This document shows, one piece after another, positions 1 to 8,267 of a DNA stretch of 64,000 nucleotides (position 1 is the stretch's first letter; each line of letters begins with the position of its first letter). The translations under genes were made by a program, and so were the position numbers. Under the pieces are notes generated by a model, which was given only the letters and a program-made list of their open reading frames with translations, searched no databases and was not told the origin of the DNA. Source of the stretch: Fidelibacterota bacterium (GTDB taxonomy: Bacteria; Fidelibacterota; UBA8477; JABMPR01); contig JABHBL010000056.1 in the NCBI GenBank assembly GCA_018673925.1, positions 1 to 64,000 on the forward strand. Reading direction: 5' to 3'.

Positions 1-462
1 GACATCTGATGCATTCCAGATTAAATCAACCATTTTACGCGTGGGCATAATACCACCCAACTGATCTACAACTCGTTGAGCTAGCATGGGAGTCATGGGT
101 ATCAGTAGATGATCGGCATCTGAGCCAATGGATAAATAGTCTGGAGTGACAAAGAATGTCAGGTTGAATCTCGTATTCTCAATTGTTATGCTGGTTTCTA
201 CCGCCACCAATTCCCTCAGGAAGTTTGGGATATTACCTTCTGAAATCTCACCCAGAATTGCCTCTTCCCTTTGAACCAGTTTCATGGATTCAATGGAACT
301 GGCGAACACTGTCCCTGAAAGTGCATGATCCTGACGGGGACTAAGTTCAAGCTTCGGGATTGGATCAATAGCTTGATTTACAATTTCAGATAAAGCTGAC
401 GCGTTCAGCCCCAGGCACAAAGTGAGCATCATTGAAATTATTGAATGAATTCCAGCCCTCAT
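1..462 (-). CDS. conserved exported protein of unknown function (5' part only)
   Basis: Reading the minus strand from the ATG at 462 gives 154 codons without a stop, and the frame runs off the window at base 1, so the C-terminus is missing. The first 23 residues look like a Sec signal peptide: a short basic start, a hydrophobic core and an Ala-Ser-Ala end. The mature part contains FFVTPDYLSIGSD, then LLIPMTPMLAQRV and LPTRKMVD-like text (here MPTRKMVDLIW). I associate this combination with a conserved hypothetical exported family whose function I do not know. It diverges from the hydrolase gene starting near 589. The coding assignment is supported by the signal peptide and the long open frame; the function is not. 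Confidence 0.7.
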   Translation of the reverse strand, partial: MRAGIHSIISMMLTLCLGLNASALSEIVNQAIDPIPKLELSPRQDHALSGTVFASSIESMKLVQREEAILGEISEGNIPNFLRELVAVETSITIENTRFNLTFFVTPDYLSIGSDADHLLIPMTPMLAQRVVDQLGGIMPTRKMVDLIWNASDV

Positions 463-588
463 ATAGGTATTGCTTCCAATCTTTTTGAACAAACCAGGTG
501 TGATTATGCTTCAATCAATATAAGGACACGAATCCAAATCAGGTGTCTTTTCCCTTCCCCGTCAATGCATTCGCCTTATTTTGTTTTA

Positions 589-1434
589 ATGCAGATTCCA
601 TTTCCATCCATGCCTACCATAAATCGCTGGGGTAATTCAGAGGGAGAAGTTCTCTTTTTTCTACACGCAAACAGCTACTCCTCAAAAATGTACCTTCCCT
701 TTCTTGACCCCCTGACAAAAGATTATAATATCCTGGCGCCTGATTTACCGGGTCATGGTGAATCCCGCTGGAATGGTCGCATAGACGCCTGGGTAAATAT
801 AGCGAATTACTATATCGATTATCTCGATAAGAATCCACCAGGAAGACCTATGGTCGCTATGGGACATTCAATTGGTGGGATAGTCATCATGCTCATGGCG
901 ATCCAAAGACCAGATTGGTTTCAAAAAATTATTTTGCTGGATCCTGTCATGCTACCCAAAAGAGTATTGACGGTTCTACGGTCATTGAGGCTACTCTCAT
1001 TAACCCATATCATTCCTTTGACTCGTGCAGCAGCCCGTCGCAGAAATCATTTCGAGACAAGAGCTTCCGCGCTAGAACACTATTCTAAAAAGACTATCTT
1101 TTCACATTGGGAGCCACGGTTTCTTGAGGCGTATGTGGAAACCTGCCTCCGCGAGAATGAAAGCGGTGACTTCCAACTGTCCTGTGCACCACAATTAGAA
1201 TCCAGTATTTATCAGTCTATACCACTAAATGTCTGGTCCCTACCTAAAAAGCTACCAGTTTCTGCTCTTTTCATCATAGGTGAAAAATCAGATACTGTAA
1301 ATCAGCATGGCATTAAACGGCTCAAGCGGTCCCGAGGAAATCATATTGTTAAAAGCATCGTTGCAGGTCATCTTTTCCCCTTTGAAAAACCTGCTGATAG
1401 TATGGCCATTATTAAGGACTATCTGACTACATGA
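589..1434 (+). CDS. alpha/beta hydrolase fold protein
   Basis: A cytosolic alpha/beta hydrolase of about 281 residues. The nucleophile elbow is GHSIGG, with Ser near residue 94. An oxyanion-side HANSYSS segment and a DLPGHGES strand precede it. A late acidic strand (GEKSD) and AGHLFPFEKP supply the likely Asp and His of the triad. The frame is open from 445, but that ATG lies inside the divergent signal-peptide gene and the N-terminal residues it adds look non-coding. The ATG at 589 (alternatives 565 and 610) fits the family better, though none has a clear Shine-Dalgarno. The stop overlaps the next start by four bases (ATGA), so the two genes are translationally coupled. The substrate cannot be told. 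Confidence 0.8.
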   Translation: MQIPFPSMPTINRWGNSEGEVLFFLHANSYSSKMYLPFLDPLTKDYNILAPDLPGHGESRWNGRIDAWVNIANYYIDYLDKNPPGRPMVAMGHSIGGIVIMLMAIQRPDWFQKIILLDPVMLPKRVLTVLRSLRLLSLTHIIPLTRAAARRRNHFETRASALEHYSKKTIFSHWEPRFLEAYVETCLRENESGDFQLSCAPQLESSIYQSIPLNVWSLPKKLPVSALFIIGEKSDTVNQHGIKRLKRSRGNHIVKSIVAGHLFPFEKPADSMAIIKDYLTT

Positions 1435-2045
1435 GAATTGAAATTCACGGTACCACAATTAACAATCGAATTGTCGATCAAGCCGTGGATATTCTCAAAA
1501 ATGGCGGTCTCATTATCTACCCCACAGATACCGTTTATGGACTGGGATGCGATATTACCCAAAAAGCTGCCATTGAAAGAATCTACCGGGTCAAGGGAAT
1601 GGGGAAACAGAAACCCCTCAGTTTTGTGTGCTCTGACATTAAAGACATTTCCAAATATGCAAAAATTTCCACTGTAAATTATCGGAATCTTCGGAAACAC
1701 CTTCCTGGACCCTATACATTTATCCTACCGGGAACCAGAGAGGTCCCCAAGACCTTGCTTTCAAAACAGAAAACCGTTGGAGTACGAATTCCTGACCATC
1801 CACTCACATTGGCCATTGTTGAAGCGCTGGGAAATCCCATTATCTCAACTAGCGTCAATATCAGCGCCAAGAGTTTTGCAAGTGATCCGCAGGAGTTTTC
1901 TGAATATTACGAAGGTCAAGTTGATCTCATCCTGGATTCAGGTCCTACCTGGGCAGAGTTATCTTCTGTGATTGATATGACAGATGACGACCAACCCATA
2001 GTGATCCGAGAAGGACAAGGCGATGTCAGCTGGTGTCTGATATAA
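1431..2045 (+). CDS. Sua5/YciO/YrdC family protein (threonylcarbamoyl-AMP synthase-like)
   Basis: A 204-residue single-domain YrdC-fold protein. The family's best-known reaction is making threonylcarbamoyl-AMP from threonine, bicarbonate and ATP for the t6A modification of tRNA position 37. Visible hallmarks are YPTDTVYGLGCD near the N-terminus, the KQKPLS loop, LPGPYTFIL, VGVRIPDHP and STSVNIS. The C-terminal text (QVDLI, then SVIDMTDD and REGQGDV) follows the YciO subgroup layout more than E. coli TsaC, while STSVNIS is TsaC-like. I therefore leave the symbol empty. It overlaps the upstream hydrolase by four bases and lies 20 bases before an ABC ATPase gene. Confidence 0.88.
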   Translation: MRIEIHGTTINNRIVDQAVDILKNGGLIIYPTDTVYGLGCDITQKAAIERIYRVKGMGKQKPLSFVCSDIKDISKYAKISTVNYRNLRKHLPGPYTFILPGTREVPKTLLSKQKTVGVRIPDHPLTLAIVEALGNPIISTSVNISAKSFASDPQEFSEYYEGQVDLILDSGPTWAELSSVIDMTDDDQPIVIREGQGDVSWCLI

Positions 2046-2065
2046 TAATTTGAAAGGAAGCTATC

Positions 2066-3136
2066 ATGGCTCAAGTAACCCTTAAAAATTTAGATAAATC
2101 TTATGGTGATACACAAATTCTCCATGGTATCGACTTGGAAATCCAGGATGGTGAATTTGCGGTCCTGGTTGGACCTTCTGGATGCGGAAAATCCACAACA
2201 TTAAGAATTGTTGCAGGTCTGGAAGAAGCCAGCGGGGGCGAAGTCTATATTGGTGATACTCGGGTAAATGACGTTGAGCCAAAAAATCGTGATATCGCCA
2301 TGGTTTTCCAAAACTATGCCCTCTATCCCCATATGAACGTCTATGAGAACATGGCCTTTGGGTTACGTCTTCGGAAATATTCTGACAAGCAAATAAAAGA
2401 ACGTGTTGAAGAAGCTGCAGAGATTCTCAGCGTTGAAGATTATTTGTATCGTCGACCCAAAGAATTGTCAGGAGGTCAGCGACAGCGTGTGGCAGTAGGT
2501 CGCGCCATTGTCAGAAAACCTTCCGTTTTTTTATTTGATGAGCCTCTATCAAATCTTGATGCAAAGCTCAGGGTTCAGATGAGAACCGAGATTAAGAAAC
2601 TGCATGCCCGTCTAAAAACGACGATGATTTATGTAACACACGATCAGGTTGAAGCCATGACCATGGGTGATCGTATTGTGGTTATGAAGGATGGCTACAT
2701 CATGCAGGCTGATGAACCCCTGGAAATATATAAACGTCCCCAAAACCATTTTGTTGGAAGCTTTATCGGTTCCCCAGCTATGAATTTTTTCGAGGTGGAA
2801 ATCAAAGCAGGCGAGTTGGTGAATGAGAAATTCTCATTGCCCATCGTTGATGCACATCCAAAGACTTTAAAGGCTTTTGATGGACGCAGAGTTCGGCTGG
2901 GAATTCGTCCAGAGCACTTTCAATTGATCGACTCCCCTTCAAGTATAAATGCAAATCTCGAAGTCAGTGAGCTTATGGGAAATGAATCCTATTTATACTG
3001 TTCTACTGGGATAGATACTTTTATTGCCCGAGTTGCAGACAATGCACCTCGCAAGATTGGAACTGCACTCCGTCTATTTGCTGAACCTGAGACCTATCAA
3101 TTTTTTGATCTGGAGACCGGGGAAAGAATCGACTAA
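2066..3136 (+). CDS. ABC transporter ATP-binding protein, MalK/UgpC/MsmX type
   Basis: A 356-residue ATPase of carbohydrate-importer type. The Walker A is GPSGCGKS (residues 36-43), Q-loop Gln 82, signature LSGGQ (134-138), Walker B LFDEP with Asp158-Glu159, and H-loop His192. The last 120 or so residues form the TOBE/OB region typical of MalK, UgpC and MsmX. The start is supported by GAAAGGAAG about seven bases upstream. It energises uptake at the inner membrane, but no permease or substrate-binding gene lies in the window. It may be a shared ATPase serving importers encoded elsewhere, as MsmX does in Bacillus. That role is inferred from isolation only. Confidence 0.93.
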   Translation: MAQVTLKNLDKSYGDTQILHGIDLEIQDGEFAVLVGPSGCGKSTTLRIVAGLEEASGGEVYIGDTRVNDVEPKNRDIAMVFQNYALYPHMNVYENMAFGLRLRKYSDKQIKERVEEAAEILSVEDYLYRRPKELSGGQRQRVAVGRAIVRKPSVFLFDEPLSNLDAKLRVQMRTEIKKLHARLKTTMIYVTHDQVEAMTMGDRIVVMKDGYIMQADEPLEIYKRPQNHFVGSFIGSPAMNFFEVEIKAGELVNEKFSLPIVDAHPKTLKAFDGRRVRLGIRPEHFQLIDSPSSINANLEVSELMGNESYLYCSTGIDTFIARVADNAPRKIGTALRLFAEPETYQFFDLETGERID

Positions 3137-3204
3137 ATCGCCAGATCTTGGTTTCAAACTGATTCAACGTTCCCTGTATTAAAGAAGAGCTCAGTCAATA
3201 GGTC

Positions 3205-4587
3205 TTATTCAGGACCTCTAATCATACGATACATGGCATCCCAGGGTGGTAGCACGATGGGTTTAACCTGCAGCGCTTGAGCAGTTCTTTTATCCAGATA
3301 TTTTTTGGGAAGGATCACTCCATAAAGATATTGATCAAACCAGGCATCATCCATGAGCCAGTAACCTTTATTTCCACGTTCTGTACCCCATGAATTTTCT
3401 ACCCGCCACTGTCTCGCCTCTTTATCCACAAGATCAACACCAACAAAGACCATAGCATGAGTAGGAATGGATTCGCCATACAGGAGTTGCTCACTTTTGG
3501 TCAGGCTAAAGTCCACACCCAATAAGGCTTCATAGTCATAGATACCGCGAACCATGAGTCCATCAGATCCAAGATGCTCTTGTCCAACATCGCAGGCAAA
3601 CCAGATCGGTTCATCAGCCAGGACCGCCTTCAATGTTTGTGCTTTGATGACATCCCCAGGGATATTCAAAACAGCCATATCAGGTTTCTCAACCATATCT
3701 CTATCAAGAGTAATACTATAGGTTTGATAATAGTCTTTGGTAGGGTTCTGGAGCAGATAGACATAATCAGCCAGATCATGATTGACAACATCATCTCGAA
3801 ATTGTTGCGGGGTGTAAACTTTGGTTTTGCTCAATTTTTCATCTTCATCCTCATATTGCCAGGTGAAAGATTGAGGAGGTTCACCCAAGGCCAGAGCCAG
3901 AATTCGATATATATCTCCCATCGCTTTTTGATGAATCTTTGCCTGTGCTTTGGCGTCTGCTACCATACGGATTTCAGAAGCTGCTTTGCGAAGTCTTTTT
4001 CTCAGAAGATTATTCATATCTCCCGTTTTTGAGCTGGCGTAGGTTTCGGGCATGGCAATCATGGGGACCAGGCCATACTTTGCAACCAGATCTACCACCA
4101 TGTTCCATTGACCCCCATCACCGATAGGGGAATCCAATAAAAATTCCAGTTCGCGGTCATGAATATCACGCTCTCGCATGAGGATCATCTGATTTAAAAA
4201 GAGATTTGATTTCTCCAGCTTATCATAAAAAAAGAGGAAGTTTTGAGAAAACTCAAATTCTTCTAGATCATATTTCTCGATCACCACAGGACGTAGAATA
4301 TTGAGTCCTGCAAAGAGCCAGCATCTCCCACTACTCTTCTGGTTACTAATTCCTTTCACATCAATTTTATCGGAGAAGAGGTGTTGTTGTCTTGTCCTAG
4401 TTGCTTTATCAACAGACAGGGACTTGATGCTATTGTTGGCCAGGGCATTCTGCCGAGCCACATTACTTTTGTCTGCATTAAAATTTTTCGAATACATAGA
4501 GAGTGCAGCTTTATCAAGTATCTTCATTTCCTGTCCAAAGCTTATAGAGACGATAATGCATAATAGGATCTGAACGAAATTTTTCAT
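3205..4587 (-). CDS. pepC: exported aminopeptidase C / bleomycin hydrolase family (C1B)
   Basis: A 460-residue papain-fold cysteine peptidase of the bleomycin-hydrolase type. The catalytic Cys is about residue 89 in SSGRCWLFAG, the His about 377 in PTHAMVFVG, and the Asn about 398 in VENSWG. The usual oxyanion Gln sits in NQKSSG. Unlike the cytosolic lactococcal and yeast enzymes, it begins with a plausible signal peptide (hydrophobic residues 4-18, ending SFG). It is therefore probably periplasmic and may trim imported peptides. AAGGGG eight bases before the ATG supports the start. It is followed by a 73-base gap to the upstream oxidoreductase gene, so co-transcription is uncertain. Confidence 0.9.
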   Translation of the reverse strand: MKNFVQILLCIIVSISFGQEMKILDKAALSMYSKNFNADKSNVARQNALANNSIKSLSVDKATRTRQQHLFSDKIDVKGISNQKSSGRCWLFAGLNILRPVVIEKYDLEEFEFSQNFLFFYDKLEKSNLFLNQMILMRERDIHDRELEFLLDSPIGDGGQWNMVVDLVAKYGLVPMIAMPETYASSKTGDMNNLLRKRLRKAASEIRMVADAKAQAKIHQKAMGDIYRILALALGEPPQSFTWQYEDEDEKLSKTKVYTPQQFRDDVVNHDLADYVYLLQNPTKDYYQTYSITLDRDMVEKPDMAVLNIPGDVIKAQTLKAVLADEPIWFACDVGQEHLGSDGLMVRGIYDYEALLGVDFSLTKSEQLLYGESIPTHAMVFVGVDLVDKEARQWRVENSWGTERGNKGYWLMDDAWFDQYLYGVILPKKYLDKRTAQALQVKPIVLPPWDAMYRMIRGPE

Positions 4588-4660
4588 GATGTATCCCCTT
4601 TTGTATGAATGCTCTTAAACTATATATGATTGGTGGTGTAAAAAACTGCTTTTCCTGAGA

Positions 4661-7522
4661 TCAATTCTGCAAAACTGATTGCTTAATAATGGCTTCATGG
4701 ATGAGGGACACCAGTGGCTGGTATGATTGATTCGTAGCCAGGGTCATTCCTATTTCACAGGTTCTGCTGGTTGAATAATACCCATCAGCGTCAATGTCCC
4801 GAATTTCATTTGATTCCATCTTTGTAGCACTTTCAGTTAAACCGGGAACCAGTAAGCCCCTATCCCCTGCAAATCCACAGCAGCCAGTATCCAGAGGAAC
4901 GATGACCTCCTGGGCACAGCGTTGTGCAATAGAGACCATTTTATCTCCAAGACCCATATGCTGAGTTGAGCAGGTCACGTGTAAAACAACCTTTTCCTTC
5001 ACATGCCACAGGCTGAGTTTTTCCAACACTACATCATGGAGGTATTCCACCATATCATAAATTTTCAACGCCCGCCATCGGGCCAGATGAATTCCAGACA
5101 AAATCTCATCATAACGGTCAAGATGCTTTGAGCAGGGGCTCGTATCCATAACGATGGGCAACTCACCCTCACGAGAACTGTTCCAAAGTATCTCGGTTGT
5201 ATGAATAGCCGCTTGCAAGGCAGCTTCTGAATACCCTTTGGAACTAAAGGCAAGACCACAGCAGAGATTTGATACGTCCTGGGGATAGCCGAAACCAATA
5301 TCAGCATATCTGAGTATTCCTGCGAAGGCTTCAGCAACAGGAAGACCCTCCTGATCAGGATTTGCCAGACTGCGCGTCAAGCATGAGGGGAAGTAAATAA
5401 CATCTACTGCTTTGGATTGAGGAGGTAAAACCCCAGTTGCCGATTTCAGTTGCGGATTTATAGCAGGAATGTAACCTCGAGATATTTTGATTAACGTTTT
5501 CAGTCCCTGCTGAATTTTCTCACTTTTCATAGCATATCTCAGCGGGTTGATTAAATGGAGCAGAACTCTTACACTCCTTAAGGTCCAACTAAAATATTTC
5601 TGGGCAATCCCATGAATGACCTTCGCTGTAGTTCCGTGGCTTTCCGCCCGCAATTTCTTCATCATGAGGCCGGTATCAATATTTACAGGACAACTCAGGC
5701 TGCAGAGGCCATCTACAGCGCAAGAATCAACGCCATTAAACCGAAAGCTCTTTTGCAATCGTTTGATACTGGTCTCATTGCCCGGTAAACCTCCCAGACT
5801 CTCAATTTCTCGTAAGACACCAATACGTTGACGAGGGGATAGTGTAAAGTCTTCGGAGGGACAAACCGGTTCACAGAGTCCGCATTCGATGCAGGGATCG
5901 AGGATGTCATCAACCAGCGGAATAGGTTTGATATTTTTTAAGTGTATTTGATCATCTCGGCTGATGAGTACATCGGGGTTCAATATGCCATTGGGATCAA
6001 GGAGCTCTTTAATCTCCTGCATCATTTTGTAGGCTGTTTCTCCCCATTCCTTTTCAACAAAGGGTGCCATATTTCGACCCGTACCATGCTCTGCTTTGAG
6101 GGAACCATCATATTTATCCACAACCATCTCAATTAGATCAGACATGAAGGCTGCATAATTTTCAAGAGTATCTGTTTGGTCCAGATCCAGACTCAATTTG
6201 AAGTGAAGATTTCCATCCCCAGCATGCCCAAAAATGACGGCATCATCATAGGCATAGCGAGCGAATAAGGATTGAAGATCTTTAATGGCCCTGGCAAGAT
6301 CTTTCACCTTGAAACAAATATCTTCACTGAGTACTGAAGTGCCTGAAGGTCTGGTGGCAGCATGGTGGGGACCCAATTCTCGTCGAATCTTCCAAAGCCG
6401 GTCCCTTTGTATGGGATCGTTAAAAAACCGAGGTATGCTGGCGGCATGCTTCTCGTTTATAATCTGTACCGCAGTTTCCACGATACTGTTCAATTGATTG
6501 TTGTCATTCGATTGATATTCGATCAATAACGCCGCAGAGCCAGGAGCGATATACATATCCTTATCAAATGGTAAGCCAGGGAGATGCCTCACAGCTTTCA
6601 GAGCTGAATCATCCATGATTTCAAGAGCAGAACTCCCGGCTTTCCTTAATTTTGGAACCAGACGAGCAGCCTCAATGATGGAAGGAAGAAATATGAGGGC
6701 GGTAGCCTTATGTGAATAAAGAGGAACCGTTTTTAAGGTCACTCTCGAGATGAATCCCAAGGTACCCTCAGAGCCCACCATGAGATGTGCCAAAATGTCC
6801 AGGGGCTCCTCATAGTCCAAAAAACTATTCAAGGAGTAGCCCATAGTATTCTTAAGCTTGTATTTGTCCCTTATGCGTTGCTTGAGAGTTTCATTGCCCT
6901 GGATTTGATCACGAAGACGGTTGAGACCATCATGTATGTGGGGTGCTTGAGATTGAAGCCTGGATCTATCCTGAGGATTTGCTGAATTCAGGATCAACCC
7001 ATTTGGTAAAACCAACTCCATACCAGCCAGTGTCATATAGCTATTAAATTGAGTCCCAGATCCGATTCCGCTGGCATTATTGGCCACAATACCGCCAATC
7101 AAGGCCGAACGGATAGAACCTGGATCCGGTCCAATCCGATACCCCAATGCCTCAAGACGCTGATTTGCTCTGGCAGCCACGACACCTGGTTCCATAACAA
7201 TGTACTGACCCTGTTCCAGGACCTCCATATTGCGCCAGTCCTGTTTGATCTCAACTAAAATATCATCGGAGATAGATTGACCGGAAAGACTGGTCCCCCC
7301 TGCCCGGAAAACCACGCGTCGGTTTCGTGCATTGGCTTCTCTAAAAATGTGGGTGATATCTTTGGCAGTTGAAGCTTTGATGACTATTTGAGGGAGTAGT
7401 CGGTAAAACCCTGCATCCCTGGCATAGGCATGTCTATGGATCAGACCTGTAAATACTGATGCTTTTGGGAGCACTTTTTTGAGCGCTCGGAGGGTGAGTC
7501 TTCTAGAGTTTTTAATATCCAT
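4661..7522 (-). CDS. fused FAD-linked oxidase / Fe-S / CCG-domain oxidoreductase (D-lactate or glycolate dehydrogenase-like)
   Basis: A 953-residue single chain. Residues 40-180 form the FAD-binding type 4 domain (RAGGTSLSGQS, GGIVANNASG). Residues 230-520 form the FAD-oxidase C-terminal domain with GHAGDGNLH (432-440) and EHGTGRN (478-484). A ferredoxin-like region follows with CIECGLCEPVCP (544-555) and a second cluster CAVDGLCSLSCP. The last 270 residues carry cysteine-rich CCG modules (LCCGLAF, GCCGFAGDRG). This is the YdiJ/Dld-II architecture, in which a D-2-hydroxyacid such as D-lactate is oxidised and electrons pass through Fe-S centres to the respiratory chain. The exact substrate cannot be fixed from sequence. 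No typical signal peptide is seen. Confidence 0.9.
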   Translation of the reverse strand: MDIKNSRRLTLRALKKVLPKASVFTGLIHRHAYARDAGFYRLLPQIVIKASTAKDITHIFREANARNRRVVFRAGGTSLSGQSISDDILVEIKQDWRNMEVLEQGQYIVMEPGVVAARANQRLEALGYRIGPDPGSIRSALIGGIVANNASGIGSGTQFNSYMTLAGMELVLPNGLILNSANPQDRSRLQSQAPHIHDGLNRLRDQIQGNETLKQRIRDKYKLKNTMGYSLNSFLDYEEPLDILAHLMVGSEGTLGFISRVTLKTVPLYSHKATALIFLPSIIEAARLVPKLRKAGSSALEIMDDSALKAVRHLPGLPFDKDMYIAPGSAALLIEYQSNDNNQLNSIVETAVQIINEKHAASIPRFFNDPIQRDRLWKIRRELGPHHAATRPSGTSVLSEDICFKVKDLARAIKDLQSLFARYAYDDAVIFGHAGDGNLHFKLSLDLDQTDTLENYAAFMSDLIEMVVDKYDGSLKAEHGTGRNMAPFVEKEWGETAYKMMQEIKELLDPNGILNPDVLISRDDQIHLKNIKPIPLVDDILDPCIECGLCEPVCPSEDFTLSPRQRIGVLREIESLGGLPGNETSIKRLQKSFRFNGVDSCAVDGLCSLSCPVNIDTGLMMKKLRAESHGTTAKVIHGIAQKYFSWTLRSVRVLLHLINPLRYAMKSEKIQQGLKTLIKISRGYIPAINPQLKSATGVLPPQSKAVDVIYFPSCLTRSLANPDQEGLPVAEAFAGILRYADIGFGYPQDVSNLCCGLAFSSKGYSEAALQAAIHTTEILWNSSREGELPIVMDTSPCSKHLDRYDEILSGIHLARWRALKIYDMVEYLHDVVLEKLSLWHVKEKVVLHVTCSTQHMGLGDKMVSIAQRCAQEVIVPLDTGCCGFAGDRGLLVPGLTESATKMESNEIRDIDADGYYSTSRTCEIGMTLATNQSYQPLVSLIHEAIIKQSVLQN

Positions 7523-7564
7523 CAGGTTAACTGAATGAATGGATATAGCACGTTAGATAACCCT

Positions 7565-8200
7565 TTAGTTAAATGTGAGTGTCAAAATTCTTTCTGTAAC
7601 TGTTGTGACAGGTAGACAGGCTGGAATGACAGCGACATCGGCATCCATGTAACTCACAACAGAAATCGTACGCTCATCATTGCTTAGCATGGACTCATAG
7701 AGGACCTCCAGATGATCACTTGATAGGCTAAAGGATCCGTCTATATCTAATGCATCAACTACCAGATCGAGAGTGAATACACCTGTAGTGGTATCAGCAG
7801 ACCAGGTTCCGTCTGAAGTTAGAGTTGATATGAGAACACTTGGAGCGCATCCCGATGCCCAGTTAACTGGTAAATTACCAGAGAGAGTCCCACTCAGGTC
7901 GTTCCTCAAGGTCACAGTACCCCCGATGGGATCGGTATCCGTATCCGTATATAGGTCTTCCTCAACTAATATTAGCGTCCCGGCATCAATGGTAACTGAG
8001 TCTACACCATCCTGAGAAGTAACAAAAGCCAGGGTGGTGTCACGAAGTGTGGTTGACTCGACATTAATCGTCATTTCCGTTAAAGTGTATACCCCGGTAA
8101 GTGGATGGTTGATTTCAGGAGTAGTTTCATCATCCTCACAGCCAATTAAAAATCCCCCAATGATTGAAATGATCAATCCAGCTCTAATGATGTTTAACAT
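7565..8200 (-). CDS. putative lipoprotein of unknown function
   Basis: A 211-residue lipoprotein. I start it at the ATG at 8200 because AAGGAG stands eight bases upstream. A GTG three codons earlier overlaps that ribosome-binding site. The signal peptide ends in a lipobox FLIGC, with the acylated Cys at about residue 21 followed by acidic EDDE. The mature part is rich in Thr, Asp and Ser and alternates hydrophobic and polar residues, suggesting a beta-sandwich or lipocalin-like fold. I do not recognise a family with certainty. It lies downstream of the FadL porin gene but is separated from it by a strong terminator, so it probably has its own promoter. Confidence 0.75.
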   Translation of the reverse strand: MLNIIRAGLIISIIGGFLIGCEDDETTPEINHPLTGVYTLTEMTINVESTTLRDTTLAFVTSQDGVDSVTIDAGTLILVEEDLYTDTDTDPIGGTVTLRNDLSGTLSGNLPVNWASGCAPSVLISTLTSDGTWSADTTTGVFTLDLVVDALDIDGSFSLSSDHLEVLYESMLSNDERTISVVSYMDADVAVIPACLPVTTVTERILTLTFN

Positions 8201-8220
8201 GATAGTCACTCCTTGAGAGC

Positions 8221-8246
8221 AAAAAGGCCGCAGGAGCGGCCTTTTT
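8221..8246 (-). terminator. intrinsic terminator of the FadL porin gene
   Basis: A perfect 11-bp stem (AAAAAGGCCGC with GCGGCCTTTTT) around a four-base AGGA loop, about 22 bases past the porin stop codon. The A- and T-runs make it work in either direction. Confidence 0.9.
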
Positions 8247-8267
8247 ACTTATCATTTATTCTGTTAC

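Noticed and set aside
445-588. Upstream extension of the alpha/beta hydrolase frame to the ATG at 445
   Set aside because: The extra 48 codons overlap the divergent signal-peptide gene and have no family similarity; 589 (or 565/610) is more sensible.
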